Assembly (NCBI RefSeq): GCF_004345645.1
Contig: NZ_SLWS01000001.1
Span: 522,714-586,713, forward strand
DNA from: Actinocrispum wychmicini
GTDB lineage: Bacteria > Actinomycetota > Actinomycetes > Mycobacteriales > Pseudonocardiaceae
DNA: 64,000 bases
Direction of reading: 5' to 3'
In this document: positions 50,539-59,450 of the stretch, piece by piece
Layout of the letters: the number at the start of each line of letters is the position of its first letter
How positions within the stretch are numbered: the stretch's first letter is position 1
Translations under genes and position numbers: made by a program
The notes under the pieces: generated by a model
What the model saw: the letters and a program-made list of their open reading frames with translations, nothing else
The model's database searches: none
What the model was told of the DNA's origin: nothing

Positions 50539-52011
50539 TCAGTTGAGCATGAGCGCTACCACCGGGGCGGGGATCGCCCATGTGGACGGCCCGGTGTCGG
50601 TGATGTTCTTGGTCGCCAGAACCCCACCGCCGTACTTGCCTTCGACCACCCGCGCCTCAGTTCGCCAGCCGTGCGACACCCACTTGGCTTCGAGCGGAGT
50701 CGTGCGCACCACCTGGCCTGCCACGGGCACCGGGACCGGCCCGAGATCAACTTCGTTTCCCGCGCCGGTCCGCACGTAGCCGATGGTGTCGCCACTCATC
50801 CAACGGCCGGGCTCGATGTCGTCGATCGTCACTGCCAGTGCGGACGCGAGTGCCATCTCGGTGAGCGACGGCATCGCCGGTTGCGGCAGACCGGCGCGCA
50901 ACCGATGCCCCAGCCAGGCCAGCAGTGGATCAGTCAGATAGAACTTCGACTGTGCACCGGAGATCCGGGTACCAGCGTCACCGATCTGGTGACACCACAA
51001 GCCCGCGAAACTGTGCATCAATCGGCTGAGTCGGACGTCGAAGGTCTGGGCACTGGGGTATCCCAGCTGTTCAGCGGTGCTTCTGCGGTTGAGGGGCGAC
51101 GTCGACCGATGCTGCAGTTCGGCGAGCAGGCGCGGAATGGAATCGGGCGGGGCGTCGTGGTCGACGTCGCGATGCAACCAGGCCGCCAGGTCTTCCATGA
51201 AGGACTGGCTCACCATCCCTTCTTTGGCGTGTTCGGCAACGGCTCGCGGGAATCCGCCCGAGGTCAGATAGGACTGCCAGGCCAGATCCAGATCATCCAC
51301 GTGCAGCTCGAGGTCGTCCGCGACAGCTCTGGCTTCCGCGCTCTGCAATCCCCACGGTGGGAGAGGACCAGGCCGAGCGAGCTCCGGACGGGTGGCCGCG
51401 AGGACATCCCGGAAACGCATCGGCAGCAACAGTCGCGTTCGCCGGCATGCTCCGTTACCGGCCCGCCCGGCCAGCAGATCTCGTTCCACATCCGCCGTGT
51501 CACTCCACGACGATCCAGTGCAGACGACGGTGTCATCTCCGACGAGTGTGTTGTCCCGTAGGTACTTGAGTGCCGCTGTCCAGTCCTCGATGCCGGTCAC
51601 CTCGTCCAGCAGCCAAATCCTGGGACGTGCTCCGTTCCGGTCGACCGACCTCGTGACGTCCCTGCCCAGCACGAGCGCACGACGCAGGTCCTTGGCCCGC
51701 ATCCCGTCGGCAGGGAGGTAGACGATCTGACGCGGATCGACATCTTCCCGTCCGCACAGGACGGAAGCGGCGTCTTTCATCGTGACCGACTTGCCCACAC
51801 GCCGTGGCCCGCGAAGGACTACCAACTTGTCATCGACAGGTCCTGATGCGACGTCGTCGAGAATGTCCGACCGGTAACCCAGGTCGTGGCGAGCGCGGTC
51901 CCGGAGGGCGCGGTCGTGGGTGACCCATGAGCACGGGTCACCACCGGCGGCAACTGCCCGCCACCACGGGTTGACTTCGCGAAGCCGGCCTTGGATCTCA
52001 TCGTCGCGCAC
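50539..52011 (-). CDS. ATP-binding protein with DUF4143-type C-terminus
   Basis: The 490-residue protein has AAA features (Walker A LRGPRRVGKS near 70, Walker B RIWLLDEVTG, sensor-1 VVCTGSSWSD) and a C-terminal half with a winged-helix region (NRRSTAEQLGYPSAQTFDVR) followed by a nuclease-like core (GNEVDLGPVP ... PLEAKWVSHG). That layout is typical of the DUF4143 ATPase group, which is widespread, often horizontally acquired and suspected in defence or toxin systems. No partner toxin or antitoxin gene is next to it. Codon GC looks a little lower than its neighbours. Confidence 0.85.
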   Translation of the reverse strand: MRDDEIQGRLREVNPWWRAVAAGGDPCSWVTHDRALRDRARHDLGYRSDILDDVASGPVDDKLVVLRGPRRVGKSVTMKDAASVLCGREDVDPRQIVYLPADGMRAKDLRRALVLGRDVTRSVDRNGARPRIWLLDEVTGIEDWTAALKYLRDNTLVGDDTVVCTGSSWSDTADVERDLLAGRAGNGACRRTRLLLPMRFRDVLAATRPELARPGPLPPWGLQSAEARAVADDLELHVDDLDLAWQSYLTSGGFPRAVAEHAKEGMVSQSFMEDLAAWLHRDVDHDAPPDSIPRLLAELQHRSTSPLNRRSTAEQLGYPSAQTFDVRLSRLMHSFAGLWCHQIGDAGTRISGAQSKFYLTDPLLAWLGHRLRAGLPQPAMPSLTEMALASALAVTIDDIEPGRWMSGDTIGYVRTGAGNEVDLGPVPVPVAGQVVRTTPLEAKWVSHGWRTEARVVEGKYGGGVLATKNITDTGPSTWAIPAPVVALMLN

Positions 52012-52024
52012 GGAACAGGCTTAT

Positions 52025-52078
52025 CAGAACCAGGGGGGTTCTGCATGGTGGGTCACTCAAAAGAGGGGGGGTTCTGAC
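52025..52078. repeat. Hairpin and direct repeat upstream of the DUF4143 ATPase gene
   Basis: CAGAACC (52025-52031) pairs with GGTTCTG (52037-52043), 14 bp upstream of the ATPase start. GGGGGGTTCTG recurs as a direct repeat ending at about 52076. This could be an operator region for the minus-strand ATPase gene or for the plus-strand NHL gene that starts at 52161. Confidence 0.35.
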
Positions 52079-52160
52079 AAGGACGATCTGCCGGCGATGT
52101 TCTGGTCCTGCAGTGTGGGCATTCAGAACAGCGACCTCCGCAGCGGTGTTCACTGTAACC

Positions 52161-53984
52161 GTGACCAATTCGATCAAACGGAAGGCTCGGGTGCGGGCGC
52201 CCGAACTCGTTGGGCGTGGCTGGTTGAACACGGGTGGTGAGGATGTCCAGCTCAAGAACCTGCGGGGCAAGATCGTCCTGCTGGACTTCTGGACGTTCTG
52301 CTGCGTCAACTGCCTGCATGTCCTGGACGAGTTGCGGCCGTTGGAGGAGGAGTTCGCGGACGTCCTGGTGACCATCGGGGTGCATTCACCGAAGTTCGTG
52401 CACGAGGCCGATCCGGCGGCGTTGCGGGCCGCGGTGGAACGGTACGAGGTGCGGCATCCGGTGTTCGACGACCCTGAGTTGACCAGTTGGCAGAACTACG
52501 CGGTCAAGGCGTGGCCCACGTTGGTCCTGGTGGATCCCGAGGGGTATGTCGTCCATGTCGCTGCCGGTGAGGGGCATGCGGAGGCGTTGCGGCGGGTGAT
52601 CGGGGAGTTGGTCGAGGAGCACGAGAGCAAGGGGACACTGCATCGGGGTGATGGGCCGTATGTGCCGCCGGTGTCGGAGGCGACGGAGTTGAGGTTCCCG
52701 GCGAAGGCTGTTGTCACGTCGGACGGGACGTTGCTGGTGGCGGATACGCGCAACCACAGTGTCGTGGAGTTGGCGGCGGATGGGGAGACGGTCATTCGGC
52801 GGATCGGTGACCGGACGAGAGGGCGGCGGGACGGGCTGAAGCCCGCGTTCGCCGAGCCGTCCGGGATCGCGTTGCTGCCCAAGGACGTTGCCGCTCAGGT
52901 GGGTTATGACGCGGTGGTCGCGGACACGGTCAACCACTTGCTGCGGGGGCTCAACCTGAGCACGGGTGAGGTGACCACTGTTGCCGGGACCGGTGAGCAG
53001 TGGCGGGACGGGCCGGTTGACGGGCCCGCGCGGGAAATTGACCTGTCCAGTCCGTGGGACGTCGTGTGGTGGCGCGACGGCGTGATCGTGGCGATGGCCG
53101 GCAACCACACGTTGGGGCACTTCGATCCTTTGCGGGACAAGGTTTCCCGGTTCGCCGGTACCACAGTGGAGGGTTTGTACGACGCGCTGGTAAAGGACGC
53201 GTTCTTCGCGCAGACCTCGGGGCTCGCGGCCACTGAGGAGCGGCTGTGGCTGGTGGATTCGGAGACGTCCGCGCTTCGCTGGATCGACGCGGATCTGACC
53301 GTGCACACGGCGATCGGCAAGGGACTGTTCGACTTCGGCCACCGTGACGGTGACGCGGAGCAAGCGCTGTTGCAGCATCCGTTGGGGGTCGCTGTGTTGC
53401 AGGATGGGACTGTCGCGATCGCGGACACGTACAACGGCGCGATCCGCCGGTACGACCCGGAGACCCGTGAGGTGTCCACGCTCGCGACCGGTCTCGCGGA
53501 GCCGTCGGGGATCGCGACGATCGACGGGCGGATCGCGGTCGTCGTGTCCGCCGCGCACCGGATCGAGTTCCCGATCGCGCCCGGCGACGAGCAGCGCATC
53601 GCCGGCCAGGCCCACCAGGTCAAACGGCCGCCGACCGAGCTACGGCCCGGGGTGGTCGAGTTGGTCGTGGTGTTCCAGCCGCCGCCCGGCCAGAAGCTCG
53701 ACGACCGCTACGGGCCGTCGACGCGCCTGGAGGTCACCGCGTCACCGCCCGAGCTGCTCGTCGACGGCGCGGGTGTGACTACCGAGCTGAGTCGGAAAAT
53801 CACCCTCGCGAACATCGACAACGGTGTGCTGCATGTGGTGGCACAGGCCGCGAGCTGTGATGACGACCTCGCTGTCGAGCACCCGGTGTGCCGGCTGACC
53901 AGGCAGGACTGGGGGGTGCCTGTCCGGATGGCCGATACCGGGTTGCGCCGTTTGCCGTTGGTGATGGGTGGCATGGACGACTAA
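52161..53984 (+). CDS. Thioredoxin-domain protein with NHL beta-propeller (NHLRC2-like)
   Basis: The 607-residue protein has an N-terminal TlpA/AhpC-like thioredoxin fold with a CCVNC motif (DFWTFCCVNCLHVLDEL) and the cis-Pro region KAWPTLVLVDPEG, followed by an NHL repeat propeller of about six blades (LRFPAKAVVTSDGTLLVADT, EPSGIALLP, LSSPWDVVWWRDG, LQHPLGVAVLQDGTVAIADT) and a C-terminal beta-domain. No signal peptide is seen, so it is probably cytoplasmic. Relatives such as NHLRC2 have redox or scaffold roles. The GTG at 52161 gives the natural N-terminus. Confidence 0.9.
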   Translation: MTNSIKRKARVRAPELVGRGWLNTGGEDVQLKNLRGKIVLLDFWTFCCVNCLHVLDELRPLEEEFADVLVTIGVHSPKFVHEADPAALRAAVERYEVRHPVFDDPELTSWQNYAVKAWPTLVLVDPEGYVVHVAAGEGHAEALRRVIGELVEEHESKGTLHRGDGPYVPPVSEATELRFPAKAVVTSDGTLLVADTRNHSVVELAADGETVIRRIGDRTRGRRDGLKPAFAEPSGIALLPKDVAAQVGYDAVVADTVNHLLRGLNLSTGEVTTVAGTGEQWRDGPVDGPAREIDLSSPWDVVWWRDGVIVAMAGNHTLGHFDPLRDKVSRFAGTTVEGLYDALVKDAFFAQTSGLAATEERLWLVDSETSALRWIDADLTVHTAIGKGLFDFGHRDGDAEQALLQHPLGVAVLQDGTVAIADTYNGAIRRYDPETREVSTLATGLAEPSGIATIDGRIAVVVSAAHRIEFPIAPGDEQRIAGQAHQVKRPPTELRPGVVELVVVFQPPPGQKLDDRYGPSTRLEVTASPPELLVDGAGVTTELSRKITLANIDNGVLHVVAQAASCDDDLAVEHPVCRLTRQDWGVPVRMADTGLRRLPLVMGGMDD

Positions 53985-53990
53985 TCCAGT

Positions 53991-54011
53991 GCCCGCCGCT
54001 TGCCGGCGGGC
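53991..54011 (+). terminator. Short GC hairpin after the NHL gene
   Basis: GCCCGCCG (53991-53998) pairs with CGGCGGGC (54004-54011) over a 5-base loop, 7 bp after the stop. There is no U-run. It may be a weak terminator or simply slow transcription into the GroES-like gene. Confidence 0.4.
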
Positions 54012-54026
54012 AAGTACGATTCGCCC

Positions 54027-54347
54027 GTGTCCGAACTCAAACTCGAGATCCAGATGCTGCACGACCGGGTGTTGGTGCGGATCTCACCCGAGGATGGGGA
54101 GCGGCGGAGCACGGGCGGCATCGTCATTCCGGCCACCGCGCAGATGGCGCGCCGGCTGGCCTGGGGCGACGTGCTCGGTGTCGGCAACAACGTCCGCCAG
54201 GTCAAGGTGGGCGACCGGGTGTTGTTCAACCCGGAGGACCAGCTCGAAGTCGAGGTGCAGGCGCAGACGTACCTGGTGATGCGGGAACGCGACGTGCACG
54301 CCATCGCCAGCGAGCGCACCGAACACGGCACCGGGCTGTACCTGTAG
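54027..54347 (+). CDS. GroES-like co-chaperonin (Cpn10 family)
   Basis: The 106-residue protein keeps the Cpn10 framework: MLHDRVLVRI, mobile-loop GGIVIPAT, GDVLGVGNNVRQVKVGDRVLF and YLVMRERDVHAI correspond to the GroES strands and loop. It is divergent from housekeeping GroES and has no groEL neighbour. It may serve an alternative chaperonin or have changed function. The GTG at 54027 gives the standard N-terminus. Confidence 0.85.
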   Translation: MSELKLEIQMLHDRVLVRISPEDGERRSTGGIVIPATAQMARRLAWGDVLGVGNNVRQVKVGDRVLFNPEDQLEVEVQAQTYLVMRERDVHAIASERTEHGTGLYL

Positions 54348-54366
54348 TTCCGTGGAGGATTGAGCG

Positions 54367-56178
54367 TTGCAGCCGCAGTGGCCGGAGTCGCACGACGACC
54401 AGACCGACCTGTTGCCCGTCGTCCAACCATCCGGGTCCGACGAGCCGACGGTTCAGTGGACCAAGGCCGCCCCGCTCAAGGCCGACCGGAAGCGCAAGAG
54501 CCTCCGCCGGAAGGCCGCGGTGGTGGCTGGTGCCGTCGTGGGCTTGTTCGGCGTGCTGTACCTCGTCGACCTCCTGACGAGTGAGGGTGACGTGCCACGC
54601 GGCGTCGTGGTGGCCGGTGTCGAGGTCGGTGGCCTGAGCCGGGCGAGCGCCGAGGCGAAGCTCAGGGAACAGATCGAACCGCGGCTGACCCGTCCGGTGC
54701 GGCTGGCGGCGGCCGACTTCACCACCCAGGTCGAACCGGCCAAGGCGGGCCTGGCCCCGGACTGGGCCAGGACCCTGGACAACGCCGGCGCCCAGCCGGT
54801 CAACCCGATCACCCGGCTGACCTCGTTCTTCACCAGCCGGGACGTCCCGTTCCAGACCCAGGTCGACCGGGCCGCGCTCGGCGGGGTCCTGGCGGAGATC
54901 GGCCAGAAGGTCGACCAGCAGCCGGTCGAGGGCACCATCACGTACGACAACGGCAAGCCCGCGATCGTGGAGCCCAAGGCGGGCCGCAAACTCGACCCGG
55001 CAGCGGGCGACCTGGTGGTCAGGCAGTGGGCCGACGGCAAGGCGATCGAGTTGCCGGTCGTGGTCGCGCCGGTGAAGGTCACGCCCGAGGCCGTGCGCAA
55101 AGCGTTCGACACCGTGGCGAAGACAGCCGTGTCCGCGCCTGTGGTGATCAAGGGCGACGGCAAGGACGCCACGCTGGGCCCGGCCGCGATCGGCACGGCG
55201 CTGACGTTCAAGCCGGCCGACAACGGCACGTTGGTGCCCGCGTTCGACCAGGCCAAACTGGTGGCCGCGGCCGACCCGCAGCTGAAGTCCACGGAGAAGG
55301 ACGGCAAGGACGCGGCCATCGTGTTCGACGGCGGCAAACCCACGGTCCAGCCGTCCGTCGACGGCAAGGCGATCAAGTGGGACGCGCTGCTGGCGCCGTT
55401 GGCCGACGCGGTTCAGAAGGCCACCGGCCGTGAGGTCAAGGCCGAGTACGCGGCCAAACCGGCCAAGGTCACCACCGACCAGGCGAACCAGCTGGGGATC
55501 AAGGAAGTCATCGGCGAGTTCACCACCAGCGGCTTCGCAGCCGACTCCGGCGTGAACATCAGGACGGTCGCCCAGAAGGTGAACGGCGCCGTCGTCAAAC
55601 CGGGAGACACCTTCAGCCTCAACGGGTTCACCGGCCCCCGCGGCGCCCCGCAGGGGTACGTGGAAGCCGGCGTGATCGAGAACGGCGCGCCCGCGAGGGA
55701 GGTCGGCGGCGGCATCTCCCAGTTCGCGACGACCCTGTACAACGCCGCCTACTTCGCCGGCATGAAGGACGCCGGGCACAAGGAACACAGCTTCTACATC
55801 AGCCGGTACCCGGCCGCCCGCGAGGCCACAGTGTTCCAGAACCCTGACGGCGGCAGCGTGATCGACCTGAAGTTCACCAACGACGCCACCACCGGCGTCG
55901 CGATCCAGACGATCTGGACCAACAGCAACATCACCGTGCGGATCTGGGGCACCAAGCGCTACAACGTCGAGTCGGTCCCCGGCCCGCGCACGAACCCGAC
56001 CGACCCGGCCGAACAGGCCGGTCCGGCGGCGAACTGCCGGCCAAGCAACGGCGCACCTGGCTTCACCGCGTCGGACACCCGGGTCATCAAGGACCTCAAC
56101 GGCAACGTCGTCCGCAAGGACACCCGGACCGTGAAGTACAACCCGCAACCCAAGATCACCTGCGGCCCGCCGGCCTGA
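54367..56178 (+). CDS. VanW-family membrane-anchored protein with PG-binding_4 domains
   Basis: The 603-residue protein has a basic cytoplasmic tail, one transmembrane helix (KAAVVAGAVVGLFGVLYLVDLL, about 49-70), two peptidoglycan-binding_4-like domains (about 75-330) and a C-terminal VanW domain (FTTSGFAADSGVNIRTVAQK, PGDTFSLNGFTGPR, EVGGGISQFATTLYNAAYFA). It is likely displayed on the outer membrane face and acts in cell-wall or glycopeptide-related remodelling; VanW biochemistry is not well defined. TTG at 54367 with GGAGGA 7 bases upstream. A hairpin terminator follows. Confidence 0.9.
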   Translation: MQPQWPESHDDQTDLLPVVQPSGSDEPTVQWTKAAPLKADRKRKSLRRKAAVVAGAVVGLFGVLYLVDLLTSEGDVPRGVVVAGVEVGGLSRASAEAKLREQIEPRLTRPVRLAAADFTTQVEPAKAGLAPDWARTLDNAGAQPVNPITRLTSFFTSRDVPFQTQVDRAALGGVLAEIGQKVDQQPVEGTITYDNGKPAIVEPKAGRKLDPAAGDLVVRQWADGKAIELPVVVAPVKVTPEAVRKAFDTVAKTAVSAPVVIKGDGKDATLGPAAIGTALTFKPADNGTLVPAFDQAKLVAAADPQLKSTEKDGKDAAIVFDGGKPTVQPSVDGKAIKWDALLAPLADAVQKATGREVKAEYAAKPAKVTTDQANQLGIKEVIGEFTTSGFAADSGVNIRTVAQKVNGAVVKPGDTFSLNGFTGPRGAPQGYVEAGVIENGAPAREVGGGISQFATTLYNAAYFAGMKDAGHKEHSFYISRYPAAREATVFQNPDGGSVIDLKFTNDATTGVAIQTIWTNSNITVRIWGTKRYNVESVPGPRTNPTDPAEQAGPAANCRPSNGAPGFTASDTRVIKDLNGNVVRKDTRTVKYNPQPKITCGPPA

Positions 56179-56190
56179 CGAGAAAGCGCA

Positions 56191-56222
56191 AGGGCGGCGA
56201 TCCCCATGGGGAACGCCGCCCT
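56191..56222. terminator. Hairpin terminator between convergent VanW and acyl-CoA dehydrogenase genes
   Basis: AGGGCGGCG (56191-56199) pairs with CGCCGCCCT (56214-56222), with a second inner stem TCCCC/GGGGA. It lies 12 bp after the VanW stop and 22 bp before the convergent stop, so it can work in both directions. Confidence 0.8.
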
Positions 56223-56244
56223 GTTCTCACCGCGGGATGGCGAG

Positions 56245-58080
56245 CTAGAAAGCCGCTTCGGTCAGGTCCATCAGGGTGTTGTCGGCACCCTCGACGATCT
56301 TGCGGCCGGCGGACAGTTCGGGCAGCACGTTGTGCGCGAAGAACGAGGCCACCGCGACCTTGCCCTCGTAGAAGGACTTGTCGCGGGCGGAGACGTCGCC
56401 GGACAGGGCGCGCAGGGCGACGTCGGCCTGGCGCAGCAGCAGCCAGCCGATCACCAGGTCGCCGGTGGCCAGCAACAGCCGGACGGTGTGCTGGCCGACC
56501 TTGTAGATGCTGCGTGAGTCCTCCTGGGACGCCATCAGGTAGCCGATCAGCGCGCCGATCATGCCCTGCACGTCCTCAAGGCCCTGCTTGAGCAGCGCCC
56601 GCTCCTCCTTGAGCCGCCCGTTGCCGCTCTCCGCGGACAGGAAGGCGGTGATCTCGCCGGCGATGTGCGCCAGCGCCTGGCCCTTGTCCCGGACGATCTT
56701 GCGGAAGAAGAAGTCCATCGACTGGATGGCGGTGGTGCCCTCGTACAGCGAGTCGATCTTGGCGTCCCGGATGTACTGCTCGATCGGGTAGTCCTGCAGG
56801 AAGCCGGAGCCGCCCAGGATCTGCAGCGACTGGGTCAGCTGCTCGGACGCCCGCTCGGAGCCGACCCCCTTGACGATCGGCAGCAGCAGGTCGTTCACCC
56901 GCTCGTACAGGGCCTTGTCCGGGGCGTCCATGGCGATCTTGTCCTGGTACGTCGCCGTGTACAGGTAGGTCGCGCGCAGGCCCTCGGCGTACGCCTTCTG
57001 CAGCATCAGGCTGCGGCGGACCTCGGGGTGGTGCGTGATGGTCACCCGCGGCGCCGACTTGTCGAGCATGTTCGGCAGGTCGGCACCCTGGACGCGCTCC
57101 TTGGCGTAGTCCAGCGCGTTCAGGTAGCCGGTGGACAGGGTGGCGATCGCCTTGGTGCCGACCATCATCCGGGCGTACTCGATGACCTGGAACATCTGCG
57201 CGATGCCGTTGTGCACGTCGCCGAGCAGCCAGCCGACCGCGGGGGTGCCGTGCTGCCCGAAGGTCACCTCACAGGTGGCCGACGCGTTCAGGCCCATCTT
57301 GTGCTCGACGTTCGTCACGAACGCGCCGTTGCGGTCGCCCAGCTCGCCGGTCTGCGGGTCGAAGTGGAACTTCGGCACCAGGAACAGGCTGAGGCCCTTG
57401 GTGCCCGGCCTGGTCTCGACGCCAGGCCCCTCCGGCCGGGCCAGCACCAGGTGCAGGATGTTCTCGGTGATGTCCTGATCGCCGGACGTGATGAAGCGCT
57501 TCACGCCGTCCACGTGCCACGTGCCGTCCGCCTGCAGCACGGCCTTGGTGCGTGCGGCGCCGACGTCCGAACCGGCGTCCGGCTCGGTGAGCACCATGGT
57601 GGCGCCCCAGCCCCTGTCGATCATCAGCTGCGCCCAGTGCTTCTGCAGGTCGTTGCCGTTGCGGTGGATGACCTGGGCGAAGTTCGGGCCGGCCATGTAC
57701 ATGAAGATCGCCGGGTTGGAGCCGAGGATCAGCTCGGCCGCGGCCCAGGTCACCGTCGGCGGGATGCCCATGCCGCCGAGCTCGTCACCGAGGCCCAGCC
57801 GGTACCACTCGCCGTCCCACAACGCCTGGTACGACCGCTTGAAACTGTCGGGCAGCGTGACCGTGAACGTCTTCGGGTCGTACTTCGTGCCTTCGCGGTC
57901 CCCTTCCGCGAACGACTCGGCCAGCGGTCCCACCGCCAGCTTGTTCAGCTCGGCCAGCAAACCGCGCGTGGTCTCCTCGTCGGACTCGGCGAACGGTCCG
58001 GTGCCGAGTCGTTCCTGGACGTTGAACACTTCGAAGAGGTTGAACTCCAGGTCGCGCACGTTGCTCTTGTAGTGGCCCAT
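56245..58080 (-). CDS. fadE5: Acyl-CoA dehydrogenase, FadE5-like
   Basis: The 611-residue flavoprotein is longer than classical acyl-CoA dehydrogenases and has the same length I recall for mycobacterial FadE5. It contains [28 protein letters not shown], the catalytic-base region [16 protein letters not shown] (catalytic Glu in YEGTT), [19 protein letters not shown] and a C-terminal extension. It oxidises acyl-CoA to trans-2-enoyl-CoA. In mycobacteria fadE5 is next to the fadA2-fabG4 locus; here those genes are 25 kb away. Two GCCGGTAA motifs lie upstream. Confidence 0.92.
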   Translation of the reverse strand: MGHYKSNVRDLEFNLFEVFNVQERLGTGPFAESDEETTRGLLAELNKLAVGPLAESFAEGDREGTKYDPKTFTVTLPDSFKRSYQALWDGEWYRLGLGDELGGMGIPPTVTWAAAELILGSNPAIFMYMAGPNFAQVIHRNGNDLQKHWAQLMIDRGWGATMVLTEPDAGSDVGAARTKAVLQADGTWHVDGVKRFITSGDQDITENILHLVLARPEGPGVETRPGTKGLSLFLVPKFHFDPQTGELGDRNGAFVTNVEHKMGLNASATCEVTFGQHGTPAVGWLLGDVHNGIAQMFQVIEYARMMVGTKAIATLSTGYLNALDYAKERVQGADLPNMLDKSAPRVTITHHPEVRRSLMLQKAYAEGLRATYLYTATYQDKIAMDAPDKALYERVNDLLLPIVKGVGSERASEQLTQSLQILGGSGFLQDYPIEQYIRDAKIDSLYEGTTAIQSMDFFFRKIVRDKGQALAHIAGEITAFLSAESGNGRLKEERALLKQGLEDVQGMIGALIGYLMASQEDSRSIYKVGQHTVRLLLATGDLVIGWLLLRQADVALRALSGDVSARDKSFYEGKVAVASFFAHNVLPELSAGRKIVEGADNTLMDLTEAAF

Positions 58081-58126
58081 GTGGTCGCTCCCCTGTCAGG
58101 CTGCACCGGCGCCGGGCAGGCTCGTG

Positions 58127-58166
58127 CTACTCGCCGGTAACCCCAGTTTATTACCCGCCGGTAACC
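58127..58166. promoter_or_regulatory. Repeated CGCCGGTAACC motif upstream of fadE5
   Basis: CGCCGGTAACC occurs at 58132-58142 and 58156-58166, 24 bp apart. The first copy is preceded by CTACT (58127-58131), recalling the CTACTCG of the other fatty-acid gene sites. The second is part of TTACCCGCCGGTAA (58151-58164), a near-palindrome of the TTAC...GTAA kind seen at actinobacterial TetR fatty-acid operators. It lies 47-86 bp before the start. Confidence 0.5.
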
Positions 58167-58184
58167 TAAGCAAGTGAAGTAACT

Positions 58185-58922
58185 CTAATAGGGGTGATCC
58201 TCCTGGTTGACGGTCAGAACGCCGGACCGGAAAGCCACCGCGACCGCGTGCGTGCGATCCCGCGCGGACAGCTTGCGCAGGATGCTCTTCACATGAGTGC
58301 GGACGGTCTCCACAGATACATAAAGGATCTTGGCGATCGCCTGGTTCTCCAGGCCGTCGGCGATCAGCTGGAGCACCTGGTACTCCCGCCGGGACAGCGG
58401 CTGCTGGCCCGGGTTCACCGGCGGGGCGATCGGCTTGCCCTTCGGCGTGCCGAGGGCGGACGCGAGCGTGGGGTCGATGTACCGGCGTTCGGCGTGGACA
58501 CGCTGGATGGCCTGGATCAGCTGGGGCGGCTCGCTGCGCCGGGAGATGACGCCGTGCACACCGGCCGCGATCGCGCCCGCGATGTACGGCGTGTTGCGCT
58601 GCGTCTCCCGGATCATCAGGAGCACGCCCAGGTCGGGATCGTTGCCGATGAGCATCCTGGACAGGTGCCACCGGGGATCCAGGCCCGAGTCGATGATCAC
58701 CGCGTGCGGCCGGAACCGTTCACACAGCTGTAGCGCCGCATGCGGGCTGCCGGCGGCGCCGACCCAGCGCAGCCCCCGGGTTCGCATGACGAGCGCGGAC
58801 AAGCCCTCGCGCACCAGCGGCACGGAGTCGACCAGGGCGATGCCCAGACCGCCCTCAGTCGACCGCCCGGTGGTGACCAACCCTGTCGGTCGCACCTGGC
58901 GGTGGTCGATGTTGTTCGCCAT
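58185..58922 (-). CDS. LuxR-family regulator with atypical receiver domain
   Basis: The 245-residue protein has an N-terminal receiver-like domain and a normal C-terminal LuxR helix-turn-helix (LSRREYQVLQLIADGLENQA, then ILYVSVETVRTHVKSIL). In the receiver the phospho-Asp position is kept (Asp78 in AVIIDSG), but the acidic pair is Asp32-Ser33 (LVDSVP) and the conserved Lys is replaced by Arg (GVISRRS). No kinase gene is adjacent. It may act without phosphorylation. ATG at 58922 with GGAGGTG 4 bases upstream is preferred to a GTG at 58934. The fadE5 start is 104 bp downstream on the same strand. Confidence 0.9.
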   Translation of the reverse strand: MANNIDHRQVRPTGLVTTGRSTEGGLGIALVDSVPLVREGLSALVMRTRGLRWVGAAGSPHAALQLCERFRPHAVIIDSGLDPRWHLSRMLIGNDPDLGVLLMIRETQRNTPYIAGAIAAGVHGVISRRSEPPQLIQAIQRVHAERRYIDPTLASALGTPKGKPIAPPVNPGQQPLSRREYQVLQLIADGLENQAIAKILYVSVETVRTHVKSILRKLSARDRTHAVAVAFRSGVLTVNQEDHPY

Positions 58923-59100
58923 CCACACCTCCACGCCTCCTCACTCGTCCGATACTGCGACGTCAGAGACCTCCAGTCGTGACGTAGTGGCCCGATGTGA
59001 CGTGCGGTAACACGAAAACTCACCCCCGCGGGTGATAACTGTCCAGTGTCCGGGCACACGTCATCGGGAACCAGATCCTGAATATGCCCGTTGGTCGGAT

Positions 59101-59400
59101 ATGCAGGCGATGGTGTGGGCGGTGTCACTCCCTGCCCTGGTCTTCTTACTCCTCGCACTGGGGGTGCTTGAGCGGGTCTGGCGCCGGATGCGCAAGACCC
59201 GCAAGACCGGCGGGCTGCCGGTGTCCGGGGCGTCCTTCGACGAGTTCACAGCCTTTCTCTACGGCACGAAACGCTACGAGCTTGACCAGCGAGCCACCCA
59301 GTCCCTGATGCGCGAGGAGGAGAACGACGGCGCGCCGCCCAACCAGGTGGATCTGGACAGTGGTGTGGTGGTCCTGCGGCAGCGTGACACACGCGACTAG
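59101..59400 (+). CDS. Small membrane protein, DUF6191-like
   Basis: The 99-residue protein has one N-terminal transmembrane helix (MVWAVSLPALVFLLLALGVL), a basic juxtamembrane patch (RVWRRMRKTRKTGG) and a hydrophilic domain (SFDEFTAFLYGTKRYELDQR, REEENDGAPPNQVDLDSG). This pattern matches my recollection of DUF6191 actinobacterial proteins. Function unknown. The ATG at 59101 is chosen because sequence upstream is poor in coding signs. Confidence 0.72.
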   Translation: MQAMVWAVSLPALVFLLLALGVLERVWRRMRKTRKTGGLPVSGASFDEFTAFLYGTKRYELDQRATQSLMREEENDGAPPNQVDLDSGVVVLRQRDTRD

Positions 59401-59450
59401 AACACGTTACAGTTACCCTTCCGTCGAGCCGACCGAAGGGCAGCACACGG

